A stretch of DNA of 12,189 bases from Discostella pseudostelligera (GCA_036940085.1 JALLBK010000467.1:1-12189); one strand, 5' to 3'. Shown: positions 1 through 9,631, counted from the stretch's first letter. Notes: generated by a model from the letters alone, not told the origin. Made by a program: numbers and translations.

Positions 1-31
1 GTCAATTTAATAACAACAATTGCACTCTTAC

Positions 32-844
32 CACCACAAACAGTATTCTATCTTCATTCCCTCCACCTTCTTGTGTAATGCTATTCAACGAATTCCTCAA
101 AACATCCGAGCTGGGTATTATTGTTGTTGTTGTGGTAGCGTCCTTACCATCGCCATTCACATTCACATCCTCCTCCTCCTCCTCCTCCTCTCCCATAAAC
201 AAATCATTCGGAAACTCCTTCGACAACACATCTCGAATAAGACGCTGACACTGCAAATCACTCTGTGTGACCAAATCTCGCTCATTGGCCTTGGTCATTT
301 GAATAGCAATCCGTCCGGAGGTAGCCCGAGTTATGGATCCTGCGAGATAGGCTGCATTTTCCATTACTTGGAGGATTTGTTGCATATCCCGTCGATTGGC
401 GGTTGTGTTGGTAATTTGAGAATGATTATTATTATTGTAGTCGTCGAGGCGCGTGTAGGTGAATGAAGTATCGCTGTTAGGACATGCATCGTCGTTGGCC
501 ATAATGGTCATCTTCAAGCGTCTAACAGACAATATGCCACCGCTACCAACATGGTGAAGACTTCGATAATGCTGATAGATATGATGACGAGGAGGAAATT
601 TTTTTCTAGGGGAGGTAATGATAATGCACCTCATCGATTCGTCTAATGATGGTAGCATGAATGATGACAATTGGCGTCGTGATGGTAGTGCCCTTGCCCT
701 TGCGGCCGCAGCAAAGGACGGTCGAGGAAAAGAGAAAGCTGTTCCTACCGCAGAAGCAACGAGGAGCGAGATCATCATTTTCATCATTCCGAGAGTGTGC
801 GTAGGAGTGTGGGCTCTCACCGATGATGCGTCGTCATGCTTCAA
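32..844 (-). CDS. Inositol monophosphatase family protein, first exon (partial; continues past left edge)
   Basis: The first exon (271 codons) encodes the N-terminal part of an IMPase-superfamily phosphatase, a Mg-dependent family that hydrolyses phosphate monoesters such as inositol phosphates or 3'-phosphoadenosine nucleotides. Residues 154-220 fit the family: a helix with AAYLAGSI, a Lys in MTKANERDLVTQSD (183-196), then a helix ending in FPNDLFMGEE (211-220) that carries the metal-binding GEE. A donor GTAAGA begins at base 31, right after LFVV, exactly where the family's DPIDGT metal motif should start in the next exon outside the window. Residues 20-40 (from a second Met pair at 787) look like a signal peptide with a GTA/FSFP junction, resembling the diatom plastid ASAFAP motif, so plastid import is plausible. 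After GEE there is a low-complexity insert of roughly 45 residues (poly-Glu, poly-Thr). The exact substrate cannot be told. Start choice between 844 and 787 is open. Confidence 0.82.
168..190. repeat. (TCC)n trinucleotide microsatellite in coding sequence
   Basis: There are about seven uninterrupted TCC units. On the minus strand they encode the Glu run directly after the GEE metal motif of the phosphatase. Nearby TTG and ATT runs (about 117-133 and 426-437) encode poly-Thr and poly-Asn. Confidence 0.9.
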
Positions 845-936
845 GGCTGCAATTAGTTCATCGGACGTATCTCTCTAGAGGTGGTGTCGGCCGTCAGCCA
901 TCGGCCCGTCGGCGTTCATGATCTCGTTCGTCCAGG

Positions 937-1000
937 AAATGTTCCCGCCAAAACATCGCCACAATAGAAGGAGGTGGCGATGTTTTGGCGGGACACATTT
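937..1000. promoter_or_regulatory. Hairpin with two opposed E2F-type motifs
   Basis: Bases 943-962 and 974-993 are perfect 20-bp inverted repeats. With one bulged base (994) the pairing extends to 937-942 with 995-1000, leaving an 11-nt loop at 963-973. Each arm contains TTTTGGCGGGA (left arm on the minus strand, right arm on the plus strand), which matches the plant/animal E2F consensus WTTSSCSS. It lies 93-156 bp upstream of the phosphatase ATG at 844. The structure is seen directly; E2F binding is inferred. A small inverted-repeat element is an alternative. Confidence 0.6.
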
Positions 1001-1012
1001 CATTGCGGTATT

Positions 1013-1058
1013 ATTGTAGAGAATCGATTATCGAGCGGAAGATTGCAGAGAATCGATT
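1013..1058. repeat. 17-bp direct repeat containing ATCGAT
   Basis: ATTGYAGAGAATCGATT occurs at 1013-1029 and 1042-1058 (one mismatch, 29-bp spacing). A further GATCGATGA follows at 1072. It lies just upstream of the E2F-type hairpin relative to the leftward gene and may be a paired regulatory site. Confidence 0.5.
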
Positions 1059-1339
1059 TCACTTTGGAGATGATCGATGAGATCAAGATGCAATGATGTT
1101 ATGCAGTCGCAATACAGAAACTTCGCAACTCTATTGCACTTGGTGACCAACCTTTGTCGGACTAGCAAATCTTCCATTAATCTTTATTCTACATTCCACT
1201 TCGGACTGCCTGTTCGAATCTTCAAATGTTGCATAAGCAACAGTGGCATATTAAACATATTTATGCTATAAATGTAGAAATGACATTAACAGTACAACAG
1301 CAAGCAACCCACCCCACCGATCAAAGCTGCCATTCAACT

Positions 1340-4300
1340 CTATGGCGGTGGCAGTCCAAGATTGTTAGCAATTCGAGCAGCTTCTCCCAGATCGATCTCT
1401 CCTTGCACATTACCGCGAACAAGACGGAAGGCCCTGGATTTATCTGCACTCCAACGAGCACCCTCGCCTACACGATAATCCGAGCTATAGCGGCTAATGT
1501 CAACCTCTCCATCCCTCCATCGGTACAATCCAGGGCCAGACTTGAAGCCGTTGTCCCACATGCCCTCGTAGACATCACCATTTTCAATGTACATCGTTCC
1601 GAAACCATGACGCTTGCAATTTTTCCAGCTCCCAATGTACACATCTCCGGTATTGTATTTGGCCGTGCCTTCGCCATCACGCTTGTCATTTTTCCACTCG
1701 CCATCGTACTCATTGCCGTTCTCTGCCACAAACACACCATACCCATGCCGTTCGCCCCTAGAATTCGTGTCTCCATCGTAGTTTCCACCCTTGGTGCTAG
1801 TTCTGCTTTTACCGCCCAATGATTGACCACCGATGGACTTGGAATCATCGAATGTATCTCGATCCTGTGGCATCCTCGACCGTGATCTACTTCGTGCTCT
1901 ACTATTTCCACCACTTCCGGAATCACTTAAAAAGGACCTAGCAATGTCAAGGTTGGATTGTTTGGAGTCAGTGCTCTTATGGGGAGGTGTGAACATTGAT
2001 CTTTTAGAGTCTCCCACGGAATTCAAATCCCCGCAGTAAATCGAACTGGTGTCTATCCTTCCCATACTTCCTGCACGGCCAGCACTCCTCGCCCTTCTCG
2101 CTGCATACTTGACCAAAGACGATGTCACAGATGGTCGATCTAGGTCAGTCAACTCCGATGCGATGGAACTCATATTCTCAAGATCCACTGCTACCTCTTT
2201 TTTACTGTCACTTCTTGATTTGCTAGTGCCAGATCCCGTGCTGTATGTAAACGATGAATCCTTCGCCCTATATCGGCTTCTGGCCTCAGAAATCGAGTAC
2301 CCAGACATTCGCGTCTCTGCACGGACAAGTGCTCGGGATTGGTCCAGTGTACTGCCCGCGACACTTCGTGAAGCATGAACCTCCCGAGCTGTGGCCAGGC
2401 CAGCCATGAGATTATCAATCTTTGTCTCATACTCGACCCTCACTTGGGACATATTTTGTGTCATGGCATCGATTGTTGATTGCAAGTGGCGACAGTCTTC
2501 TTCCAAATCTTCGATTCGTCGTATTGCTTCCTCCTTGTCATTGAGAAGCTTTTGTAGCGCAGTTTTGGCATCTCCAATAGCAGTTTCCGCCTCAACGATC
2601 TCACGTTCAAGGGTAGATATCTTTTCTACGCCTTCTTTCTTTTCCATCTTCAGCACTATCATGGAATGATTCAATTCCTCGTTTTCTTCCTGAATTTTGA
2701 ACAGCTTCGTCTCTTGCTCTTTTTTGCTGGCGGCCATTTGTTTCCTCATCTCATCCAATGCTTGTTCCGCCTTGGTCCGTTCGTTTTTGAGGTCTGAAAT
2801 TCGAGATTCAGTGGCCCTTTTTTCCTCCAACAGTGTCTCGATTGCCGACTTCGCGTCATCAATGGCACCGTCGGCATCGGATACCTCTTCTTCAAGACCA
2901 CGAATTTTATCCATCGCCTCCTTCTTCGCTGACGACAGTTCAAGAATATTCTTATTCAGTCCTTCGTTCTCCCTCGTGAGGCGCGACATGTCATCCTCAA
3001 ATTCCTTTCTCTGATCATGCGACTCTCTTTGCAAGTTATTAATTTTAGCATCCCTTTCACTCAAATCCTGTTCAGCTTGGTCCAAGGATTCAGTTAATTG
3101 TTTCCGTTCTGCCATGAGCTGTTCAACGAGCTGCAAACAAGCAAGGTGAGAACAGGCATGTGAATTGGATTATGACAAAATAATCGAACTGGCTAACCTG
3201 CGAGAAACTTGTGGTAGCTTCATCCACCTTAGTTTCGTGTTCATCCCTTTCAATGTTCAATTGTTCTTTCGCTTTCTCAAAAGCGTTGTTAGCTTCATTG
3301 TAATCAGCCTCCAAATTACGGACTTGGATATTCAGCATTTGTTTCTCCCTCGTCAACCTATCTTTCTCATCATGAACACTATTCAACTCCTCTTCTAGTG
3401 ACTGAATCTTGCGATCCAATGACGTAACTGTATCATCCAATTCATTCTGAAGAGTCTCGATTCGTCTTTCGTAGGTCGACTTGTTTGCGGAAAGTTCTGA
3501 TTCGGTGGCTTTCAAATAGGATACTACCTTCTCATGCTCATGCTGCAATTCACTCAATTGTTTTTCGGCATCAACCTTTTTACTGTTGAGGTCGTCTATC
3601 TTATCCAAATATTTGATGGTGACGTTATCGATTTTCGTCTCATAATCTCGAATTGTGGCATCAAGCTCATCCTGAACCTTGTTTACTTTGGCCTCAGCCT
3701 CTTCATTGTCCGATGTGAGCAGCTCAACTTTATCCTCGGCCCTTCGCTTTTCTACCTCTTCTTTCCTAAGCTTTGATCGAAGCTCAGTAATTTCTTCCAT
3801 GTTGGCATCTGCCTCATCTTTGGCCTCATTGATCTTGACCATGAGATCCTCCATAACGTGCTATCGTCAAGAGAATAAGTGATTTAGATCAGTTTGACCA
3901 TCACAAATGTGGAGAGTGCACTGATAGAAAAGTATATTGGCTTACCTCGTATTCTTCTTTGGACTCATCCGTGACTTTCTTGGCCTGCTCCAAAAGTGAT
4001 TTCCCCACTTCCACTTCTTCCTCGAGTCTGCGCACACGATACTCCGCCGACCGCTTCTGCATTCGCTCTTCCTCTAATTCCTTATTCATCTTTTCATTCT
4101 CTTGCAGAATATCCCCAATTTCCTTCAGATTGTCTTCCTTTATATCGTGTATCTCGATCCTCATTCGATCGATCCGCCCCTCGTACATATCCCGTAACAA
4201 TTGTTGCTCCTTCTCCACCTTGTCCAACATTTCAGTCTTAACTTGCAATTCTTGTTCCAGACGACGAGCCGTATCCTGTGCCACATCCTTCTCTTGCAAT

Positions 4301-5766
4301 GCCTCCTTATTCTCTCTCTTCATATCACCAATCTCACTCTCTAATTGATTCAATTGCTTCTCATATTCTTCCTTCTGCACAAGTAGCTCCTCCCTAGCAG
4401 CATCAATCCGCGATGAAAAATCATCTCCCACGGCAGTCATATTCTTCTCCATTGCCTCTACCGTCTCTTGCAAATCGGCATTCTCCCCCTCCAATGCATC
4501 CAATTGTTTCTTGACATCATTCAATTCCTTCTGCAAATCAATGGCCCGATCACGCTGTTTCGTAGTCTCATTTGCCGCGGTAGATAGTTGATTTTCATAC
4601 TTGTTTTGAATGTGTTCGATATCGGCATTCAAATCTGAGATGCGAGATTCATACTCTTCTCGCATGGCGTCCATATCCATTCGCACCTAGGAAAACAGAA
4701 ATGCAACCACGTGACGATTGAGTATTAAATTCAACACCCAAATCAAAAGTAATGAACACATAATCATCGTGATCACGTTTCGTACCTCTTGAAGCTCCTC
4801 ATTCAACTGCCGGGCATCTTGCTCTGCCCTATCAGCCCTCTTCATCAACTCCCCCCTCTCCTCATGCAACTCATCCCGTTCCGCCTGCAAGTCGCCCATA
4901 TCCTGAACCTTCTCCGATTGCAATGCCTCCAATCGACATTTCAACTCCGATATTGCCGCCTCATACGACTTGGCCGCCGCTTCGGAGTCCGCCTGCTGTG
5001 TATCTAATTCCGACTCCAAATTATCAATTTGTGTTTTTTGTGCATCAACTACATTCCTTTCAATCTCAAAATTGTGTTGTAAAGTTTCCAATTCCGATTC
5101 TAATTTGCTTTCAGTTTCACGTAATCGTTTGGTAGTAACCTCATTGGACATGGTTCCCTCTAATCGAGCACGTTCAATTTCACGTCGTGCCAATGTTAAT
5201 TCCTCATGTAATTTTTTATTCTCCGCCTCCATATATTCCTTTTCTTCCTGGAGTTCTTCGACTTCATTGGCATACTTGGAACTAGATGCGGTTAATCTAG
5301 CGATTTCCCCCACGAGCGCCTCCCGCATGGCAGTAGTCTGTGCCTCCCGCTCGCGCAATGCATGATCCGATGCCTTCTTCAAACTTTCAATAGAAGCAAT
5401 TTCCGAGGCACTCTTTTCGAATTCTACGCTTTGGGTTTCCATCATGGAGCGTACCTCCTCATTCTCGGCTTCTAAATCATGCATCCGACTGCTTAGAGAA
5501 CATATCTCATCCATGGCATCTTTGTATTGTTGATTGAGGTTGGAGATGGTCGAGTCGGCAGAGGCCTTGTCTTTGGATAATTTGGCGTATTCCTCTTGGA
5601 TGGTCAGGACGAGGACGGAGAGCTCTTCGGCCGAGGCATTCTCCAGCATGGCGTTTGATTTCTTTTTGCCAGAGCCGCCAGCGGTGACGCCCCCGCTGCT
5701 CGGGGCGGCGGCTATGCCTCCGGAGTTAGATCGCCCTGGGATTTGCATGATATTGGGTAGCGGCAT
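1340..5766 (-). CDS. Long coiled-coil protein with C-terminal MORN repeats (four exons)
   Basis: Exons are 5766-4786, 4686-3946, 3860-3198 and 3130-1340, joined by three phase-0 GT-AG introns, giving about 1391 residues. Residues 1-40 are Gly/Ser-rich. Residues about 45-1050 are an almost unbroken heptad-rich coiled coil. From 268 onward this is built of tandem units that start with YExRI-like motifs. Residues about 1050-1250 are a Ser/Arg-rich, probably disordered linker (for example RARSRSRSR). Residues 1254-1365 carry MORN repeats in a 23-residue frame starting at 1270, 1293, 1316 and a degenerate one at 1339. The end is the stop TAG at 1340-1342. MORN repeats in other proteins often contact membranes or phosphoinositides or act as scaffolds, so a rod-shaped tether or cytoskeletal scaffold is plausible. 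No motor, kinase or other enzymatic domain is seen. Similarity to myosin tails or SMC proteins is likely only coiled-coil composition. Function unknown. Confidence 0.85.
1421..1756 (-). repeat. MORN repeat block of the coiled-coil protein
   Basis: This encodes residues 1254-1365. After GERHGYG come YDGEWKNDKRDGEGT, YIGSWKNCKRHGFGT and YEGMWDNGFKSGPGL, each 23 residues apart, then a decayed copy. The Y-x-G-x-W and G-x-G positions that define MORN are kept in the first three full units. Confidence 0.9.
2432..3001 (-). repeat. Two tandem 95-residue coiled-coil repeats (final exon)
   Basis: Residues 839-933 and 934-1028 align without gaps over about 90 residues (about 36% identity counted by eye). 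Shared blocks include KKExxxKI, AIxDAKxAxxxLL and RIxDL. A third unit starts at 1029 with YETKIDN and stops where the rod ends. Confidence 0.8.
3131..3197 (-). other. Intron 3 of the coiled-coil/MORN gene
   Basis: On the minus strand it runs GTTAGC...TTTGCAG, 67 bp, phase 0. It joins TCG CAG to CTC GTT GAA and restores one frame across stops present in the intron. Confidence 0.85.
3861..3945 (-). other. Intron 2 of the coiled-coil/MORN gene
   Basis: On the minus strand it runs GTAAGCC...GACGATAG, 85 bp, phase 0. It joins TAC GAG to CAC GTT ATG. The acceptor is the least certain of the three. Confidence 0.78.
3952..4653 (-). repeat. Three tandem 78-residue coiled-coil repeats (second exon)
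   Basis: Units start at residues 339 (YESRISDL), 417 (FSSRIDAA) and 495 (YEGRIDRM), exactly 78 apart, and the next start is Tyr573. A second anchor at unit positions 51-55 keeps its place: LDALE, ARRLE, VRRLE. Units 2 and 3 are similar along most of their length. Confidence 0.78.
4687..4785 (-). other. Intron 1 of the coiled-coil/MORN gene
   Basis: On the minus strand it runs GTACGAAACG...TTTTCCTAG, 99 bp, phase 0. It joins CTT CAA GAG to GTG CGA ATG, and the coiled-coil pattern continues across the junction. Confidence 0.85.
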
Positions 5767-6942
5767 GATGATGGCGCACCGTCACAGCATCATATCGCGC
5801 TCCGAAACAGATAGGTAGAGTATTGGTCACTATTAAATAATATTGCCATAGCGACCGTGTCATCAGTCATCAGCAGCTCATGAATTTCGTCGTCGCCGGT
5901 CATCATGGTCCATCGAGGGCGATGACTTTCGCTCGGCTTCTCAATGTCCCATCTAGCGGGCTCATCTTCAATTTAGCGATAAATGCCACAGAGACTTTGT
6001 AGAAATCATCGATGAATTTCGGTGCAGCCCCCCGAGCCCGCGTCGCCGCACAGACGGTCGGTGGATCTGCGAGAGCGCGCCAAGATCTTCGTGGAACAAC
6101 TTCAGTACAATGACGACAATGCATGGCGCCGCCGACGGAAGGCATACAATAGTAAATAGAGTATGCTATCGTCCCTGGTATGGGCAAAAGCAATAGTGCA
6201 TGCCACATCCTCCAACGTCCAACATTGTGGCGCGGTATTGCATCAGCATCAGCATCAGCAGCGTCGTTATCCAATCTTTCGGATCCGGGTAGATTTCGTG
6301 GTCGTTGGAGGGTGGTGCAAATTCTCGGCGACGGCGACGATATAATGATCAAGATCAGAGGCACAAAGTCCACACACTATGCAAGTTCAACTCGATGATG
6401 TGACAAATTTCACACTTGACGGTTATCCACACTAGAAAGTGGTCGCAGGACGTCAGACATGAAATGAAATATGATTGAGTCGGTAGTCGGTCGACGGTAC
6501 TTCGCACAACGAAGAATGATGTCAATCTCCAGCAACGTCGCCTTCTTGGTTCGCACAATCGACATCCTGACTCTTCATGGACTGTGTGTGGGGTAATTGC
6601 CGACGCAGGCAAGGGTGGCTCTGTAGACATTGGTCATCATAGGGCACGATGTTGGAACACATGTGCAATTCGACAATACTGGGTTCTATCCACGAAACAT
6701 GAAGGTATCAGAGATATCAATCTCATTTGTCGTCGATTGTCGAATTCATTCTTCAGTTCACTGGTGTTGAGAAATTGCCAAGGACATCAATGTCTGTATT
6801 TATGTTACTTGTAAGTTAACCAATCCTTGCACAAATCCACGGATGTAGATAACACAAGTAGTGCATCTGAATAGATATCGGGAAGCAAAGATCTTACGGA
6901 CTATCTAATCAGAAAGTTGTTGAGTTCTACGCTGAGTATTCC
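5767..6942. other. Long stretch without a supported gene
   Basis: This should include the promoter and 5' leader of the coiled-coil/MORN gene and the 3' region of the small MORN gene. A CCAAT box (minus strand, 5822-5826) and an AT-rich TTTAATA-like element (about 5831-5842) lie 56-76 bp upstream of the start at 5766. A (CATCAG)3 run is at 6241-6258. Open frames in 5903-6373 exist on both strands but show no recognisable family. Confidence 0.5.
6241..6258. repeat. (CATCAG)3 hexanucleotide repeat
   Basis: Three exact CATCAG units are followed by CAGCGTCG. It accounts for an Ala-Asp run in an otherwise featureless open frame. Confidence 0.85.
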
Positions 6943-7278
6943 TTAATCCCAAACAACATTTCCCACTAGTCGACCGTTCGTGTAATATCCGCCATTTCCA
7001 ACCCGATCTCCATCCTTCCACACACCAATATATGTCAATGGTGTCCCGCTGTTATCTCGGACAAATGATCCATGACCATGTGGCTTCCCCTCTTCGTTGA
7101 TCTCGCCGGTGTACTTTCCTCGAATTCCACCGCAGCAATATTCAATTTCGTCAACCACTTTTGAGCACATGCTGCCACCGATGCTAATGCTACTACTATT
7201 AGAATTGTCGCTCACTCCACAATCGGCAACGGAGACGGCTCTGGTCCTATTTTCTTCGAAGGTGTTGGTGTTCATCAT
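6943..7278 (-). CDS. Small MORN-repeat protein (111 aa)
   Basis: A complete single-exon frame begins ATGATG at 7278, with an in-frame TAG eight codons upstream, and ends TAA at 6943-6945. Residues 1-45 are polar and Ser/Asn-rich, probably disordered. Residues 56-75 (YTGEINEEGKPHGHGSFVRD) and 83-106 (YIGVWKDGDRVGNGGYY, then NGRLVG) are two MORN units with the expected Y-x-G and HGxG/GNGG positions. MORN repeats commonly mediate membrane association or protein scaffolding; no catalytic domain is present. It lies on the same strand as the long coiled-coil/MORN gene, 1.2 kb upstream of it, so the two could be family neighbours. It could also be one exon of a longer gene, but no splice sites force this. 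Specific function unknown. Confidence 0.7.
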   Translation of the reverse strand: MMNTNTFEENRTRAVSVADCGVSDNSNSSSISIGGSMCSKVVDEIEYCCGGIRGKYTGEINEEGKPHGHGSFVRDNSGTPLTYIGVWKDGDRVGNGGYYTNGRLVGNVVWD

Positions 7279-7813
7279 ATCTGTCGTTCTATCTTGAAGC
7301 TACAATACTCTGGTGCCGACGAAGAAATGAGCTGTGAAAACAATATTGCCGTCGATGTCGATGGGATCGTGTTCCTTGGTGTAACCGCGATTAGTATTGT
7401 GACATGGAGTTGTGGTAATGGTGGATTAGTGCGGGCGTCGGCGACTGCGAGTCAATTCGATCGAGTTGGAGCGTATGGGAAGAAGTGGGAAAGGAGGGTT
7501 GGAAGCGACGGTCGGAAGTCGAGAGCACGATGCACAGTGCACATACCCACAGTACAGAACAGTACACAGACACACAAGGCGCAAGCGCGAGAAGGTGGGA
7601 CGTGGTGAAGAATCAAGAAGTCATAGAACAGCTGCCTGTGCCGGTGAGTGCGAGAAGGTGTGTAGAGATGCGTGTCCGAAACAATGTCCCACTTTTTCTC
7701 TCACAAATCTCAGCAAACAACTCGATAGCGATAGTCGACATGTAGTGAACATCATCATGAATCACATATTCAAATTGCTCATGCTTATTTGCATTTGTGA
7801 TTAGATTAGTGAA
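7279..7813. other. Intergenic region between small MORN gene and PT-rich membrane protein gene
   Basis: No gene is supported. It should contain the promoter of the small MORN gene and the 3' untranslated region of the PT-rich gene. A CA-rich stretch with a repeated ACAGTACA word lies near 7550-7575. A 19-bp word at 7721-7739 recurs at 10898-10916 with one mismatch. Confidence 0.5.
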
Positions 7814-9631
7814 TTAATGATACACATAAGAATTACGGAAAGAAGCAGAGGGAGGAGGGTATGAATCATGGAGCAAATCATCCGTTGCCAACTTGGAATG
7901 TCGATGACGTGGAGCGTATGAAGATGCTGCTGCTTTTTTACGTTCCGTGCGCACTCGTATTATCATGGCCAAACATGCAGCCAATGCACAACCTGCAAGG
8001 AAAACAACTCCAATCGCAATGTAGAATATCGTCGGAGGAGTAAAGCCTCCTGCCTCCACTTTCAAACTATCACTGATAGAAGTCAATTCATTTAAGTCTG
8101 GACCCAAAAAGGTTGAATGGATGATGGTTCCCTGCACATATGATCCACTCTCAAATCGATTCTTTATAACAGATATTACATGTTGGCGTGCTTCATCAGC
8201 CTGATCAATACCAACTGTGACGTACATGGCACTCTGAATAATAGCACAGTCTGTGGCATCGCTGTAGGTGGGTGTGCATTCGCCTAGAGATTGCATATTG
8301 AGATATCAATAGTCAAACGAAACGACCAATTTTATCATGAACGAGCAATTGGTTCGCTAGAATATATCAAACTTACTCAAGGAAGTAGAAGTGTCGTTCT
8401 CCATGTAGTACACACTTGAAACTGTTGGCTCAAGTAAGAATCGGCCACTACTTTCATCTGTGGAACAATGCAGCAAATTCATTGCAACGTCTTCCAAAAT
8501 CCAATACTGTACAATATCCACGCTCGTTTCGATACTTTCCGTAGTTTGTATCCCATACGCAAAAATGATTTCTTGTTCTTGCATTTGTGACGTAGGATCA
8601 ACCCCATTTGGAAAGCCGGGACAACTTCGTTTTTGGTAAATGGATAACGGTACATTATTTGAACGTATGTTCAAATTCTCGTTCAAATTCTCATTGTTCC
8701 CCTGAGTGGGCAGGTAGGACGGCCAAAATGTTGGTATGAGCGCCTCGCCTGTGACTGTATACGTTTTGGTCGGCGAATATGTTGGAAAGAGGATTGGGGT
8801 TGGCTTATACGTTGCCCTACTTGGAAATTTAGTTGGAGCCGATTCATGTTCGTCGACATCTTGGCCATGCTCATAAATCTTGTATTTGTGCTCTCCGTTC
8901 GATAAGTAATTGGGATTTTCTTTGACATGGAATGTGTAGCTGATCTTGAAGGTTTTATCGGGCTCTGTGCTACGGGTCGTTGGATTGGGTGGTTCTTGAG
9001 TTGATAAGGGGGCGCTCGTTGGAGTACCTGTTGATTCCTGATACGAAATTGACATCTCCGTCTCCATTACCGTCGGATTAGGTGTCTGCGCCTGGCCAAA
9101 AGTGCGTTCACGCGAAGGTTCGGACCATCGATTGAACGATAAAACTGGTGAAAGGTGCGTTGGAGCTCGCATGTCAGTATGCTTCTGAGAATGTGATTTT
9201 CCTCCCTTTCCTTTTGGGGTCAGTGTCGGAGTATGTGCAACAACTTTGGTCTCCGTCCTGTGCAATGGTGGTCGTGAGATGGAAGGCGAGGGTCGAATTT
9301 CTCCGTGATTTCGGACTTGTATTGTCGGCGTTTCGGTCGGATTGGATGGTAAATATGTGTTCTTAGTCGTTGTTCTGCTCGTTGGTGCGACGGTTGTTGC
9401 CGTCGGGCTCGTCGAAGGCGAAGGGTGATGCCTCGTAGCGTTGTGTTCCCGAGCTTGATTCTTTGTATCAGTTTCTTTCGCACGAGCTGCAATGGGTGAA
9501 TAGGTTGGCCAAGCATAGGTGGGGAGATAAGTGATGCCTAAATAGGTTGGATATTGTGATGGCGAGGCCGCATCAGGTTTGGCCCTGGTCTTTGACTGTT
9601 TACCGCCACCGAGGGCATCTACAAGAGACAT
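7814..9631 (-). CDS. Pro/Thr/Tyr-rich single-pass membrane protein (two exons)
   Basis: Exons are 9631-8377 and 8283-7814, joined by a 93-bp phase-1 GT-AG intron (the split codon becomes Ser419), giving 574 residues. Residues 27-46 and 276-310 carry PTY/PSY motifs (YPTYLGITYLPTYAWPTYSP; FPTYSPT; FWPSYLPT), with Pro/Ser/Thr-rich sequence between. Residues about 337-500 look folded, with four cysteines (337, 389, 421, 431) and an alternating hydrophobic pattern (EIIFAYGIQTT; AMYVTVGI). Residues 504-527 form one membrane helix, followed by RVRTERKK and a 47-residue tail. This layout is common in diatom surface or cell-wall-associated proteins. The extracellular placement of the PT region is inferred. 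No signal peptide is visible at the chosen Met, which has an in-frame TAG nine codons upstream; an unseen 5' exon may supply it. Function unknown. Confidence 0.75.
8284..8376 (-). other. Intron of the PT-rich membrane protein gene
   Basis: On the minus strand it runs GTAAGTTTGA...CAATCTCTAG, 93 bp, phase 1. The donor is near-consensus. Splicing removes the in-frame stop after FDIF and joins ...TSTSL-S-ECTPTY. Confidence 0.82.

Larger units (their letters stand above)
845..1339. other. Intergenic region between phosphatase 5' end and coiled-coil/MORN 3' end
   Basis: No convincing gene is seen; the longest open frames are short and lack family features. It should hold the promoter of the leftward phosphatase gene and the 3' untranslated region of the coiled-coil/MORN gene. 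It contains the E2F-type hairpin and the ATCGAT direct repeat listed separately. Confidence 0.6.

Noticed and set aside
1340..5766. Myosin heavy chain or SMC identity for the coiled-coil gene
   Set aside because: No motor, ATPase, hinge or Walker motifs; the resemblance is general heptad composition.
5903..6373. 156-codon minus-strand open frame
   Set aside because: Composition is erratic, with an Ala-Asp run from a hexanucleotide repeat and no recognisable domain; overlapping frames on the plus strand are also open, and it runs into the likely leader of the coiled-coil gene.
7294..7608. Plus-strand open frame of 104 codons
   Set aside because: No family features; it lies in the likely promoter of the small MORN gene, and other frames overlap it equally well.
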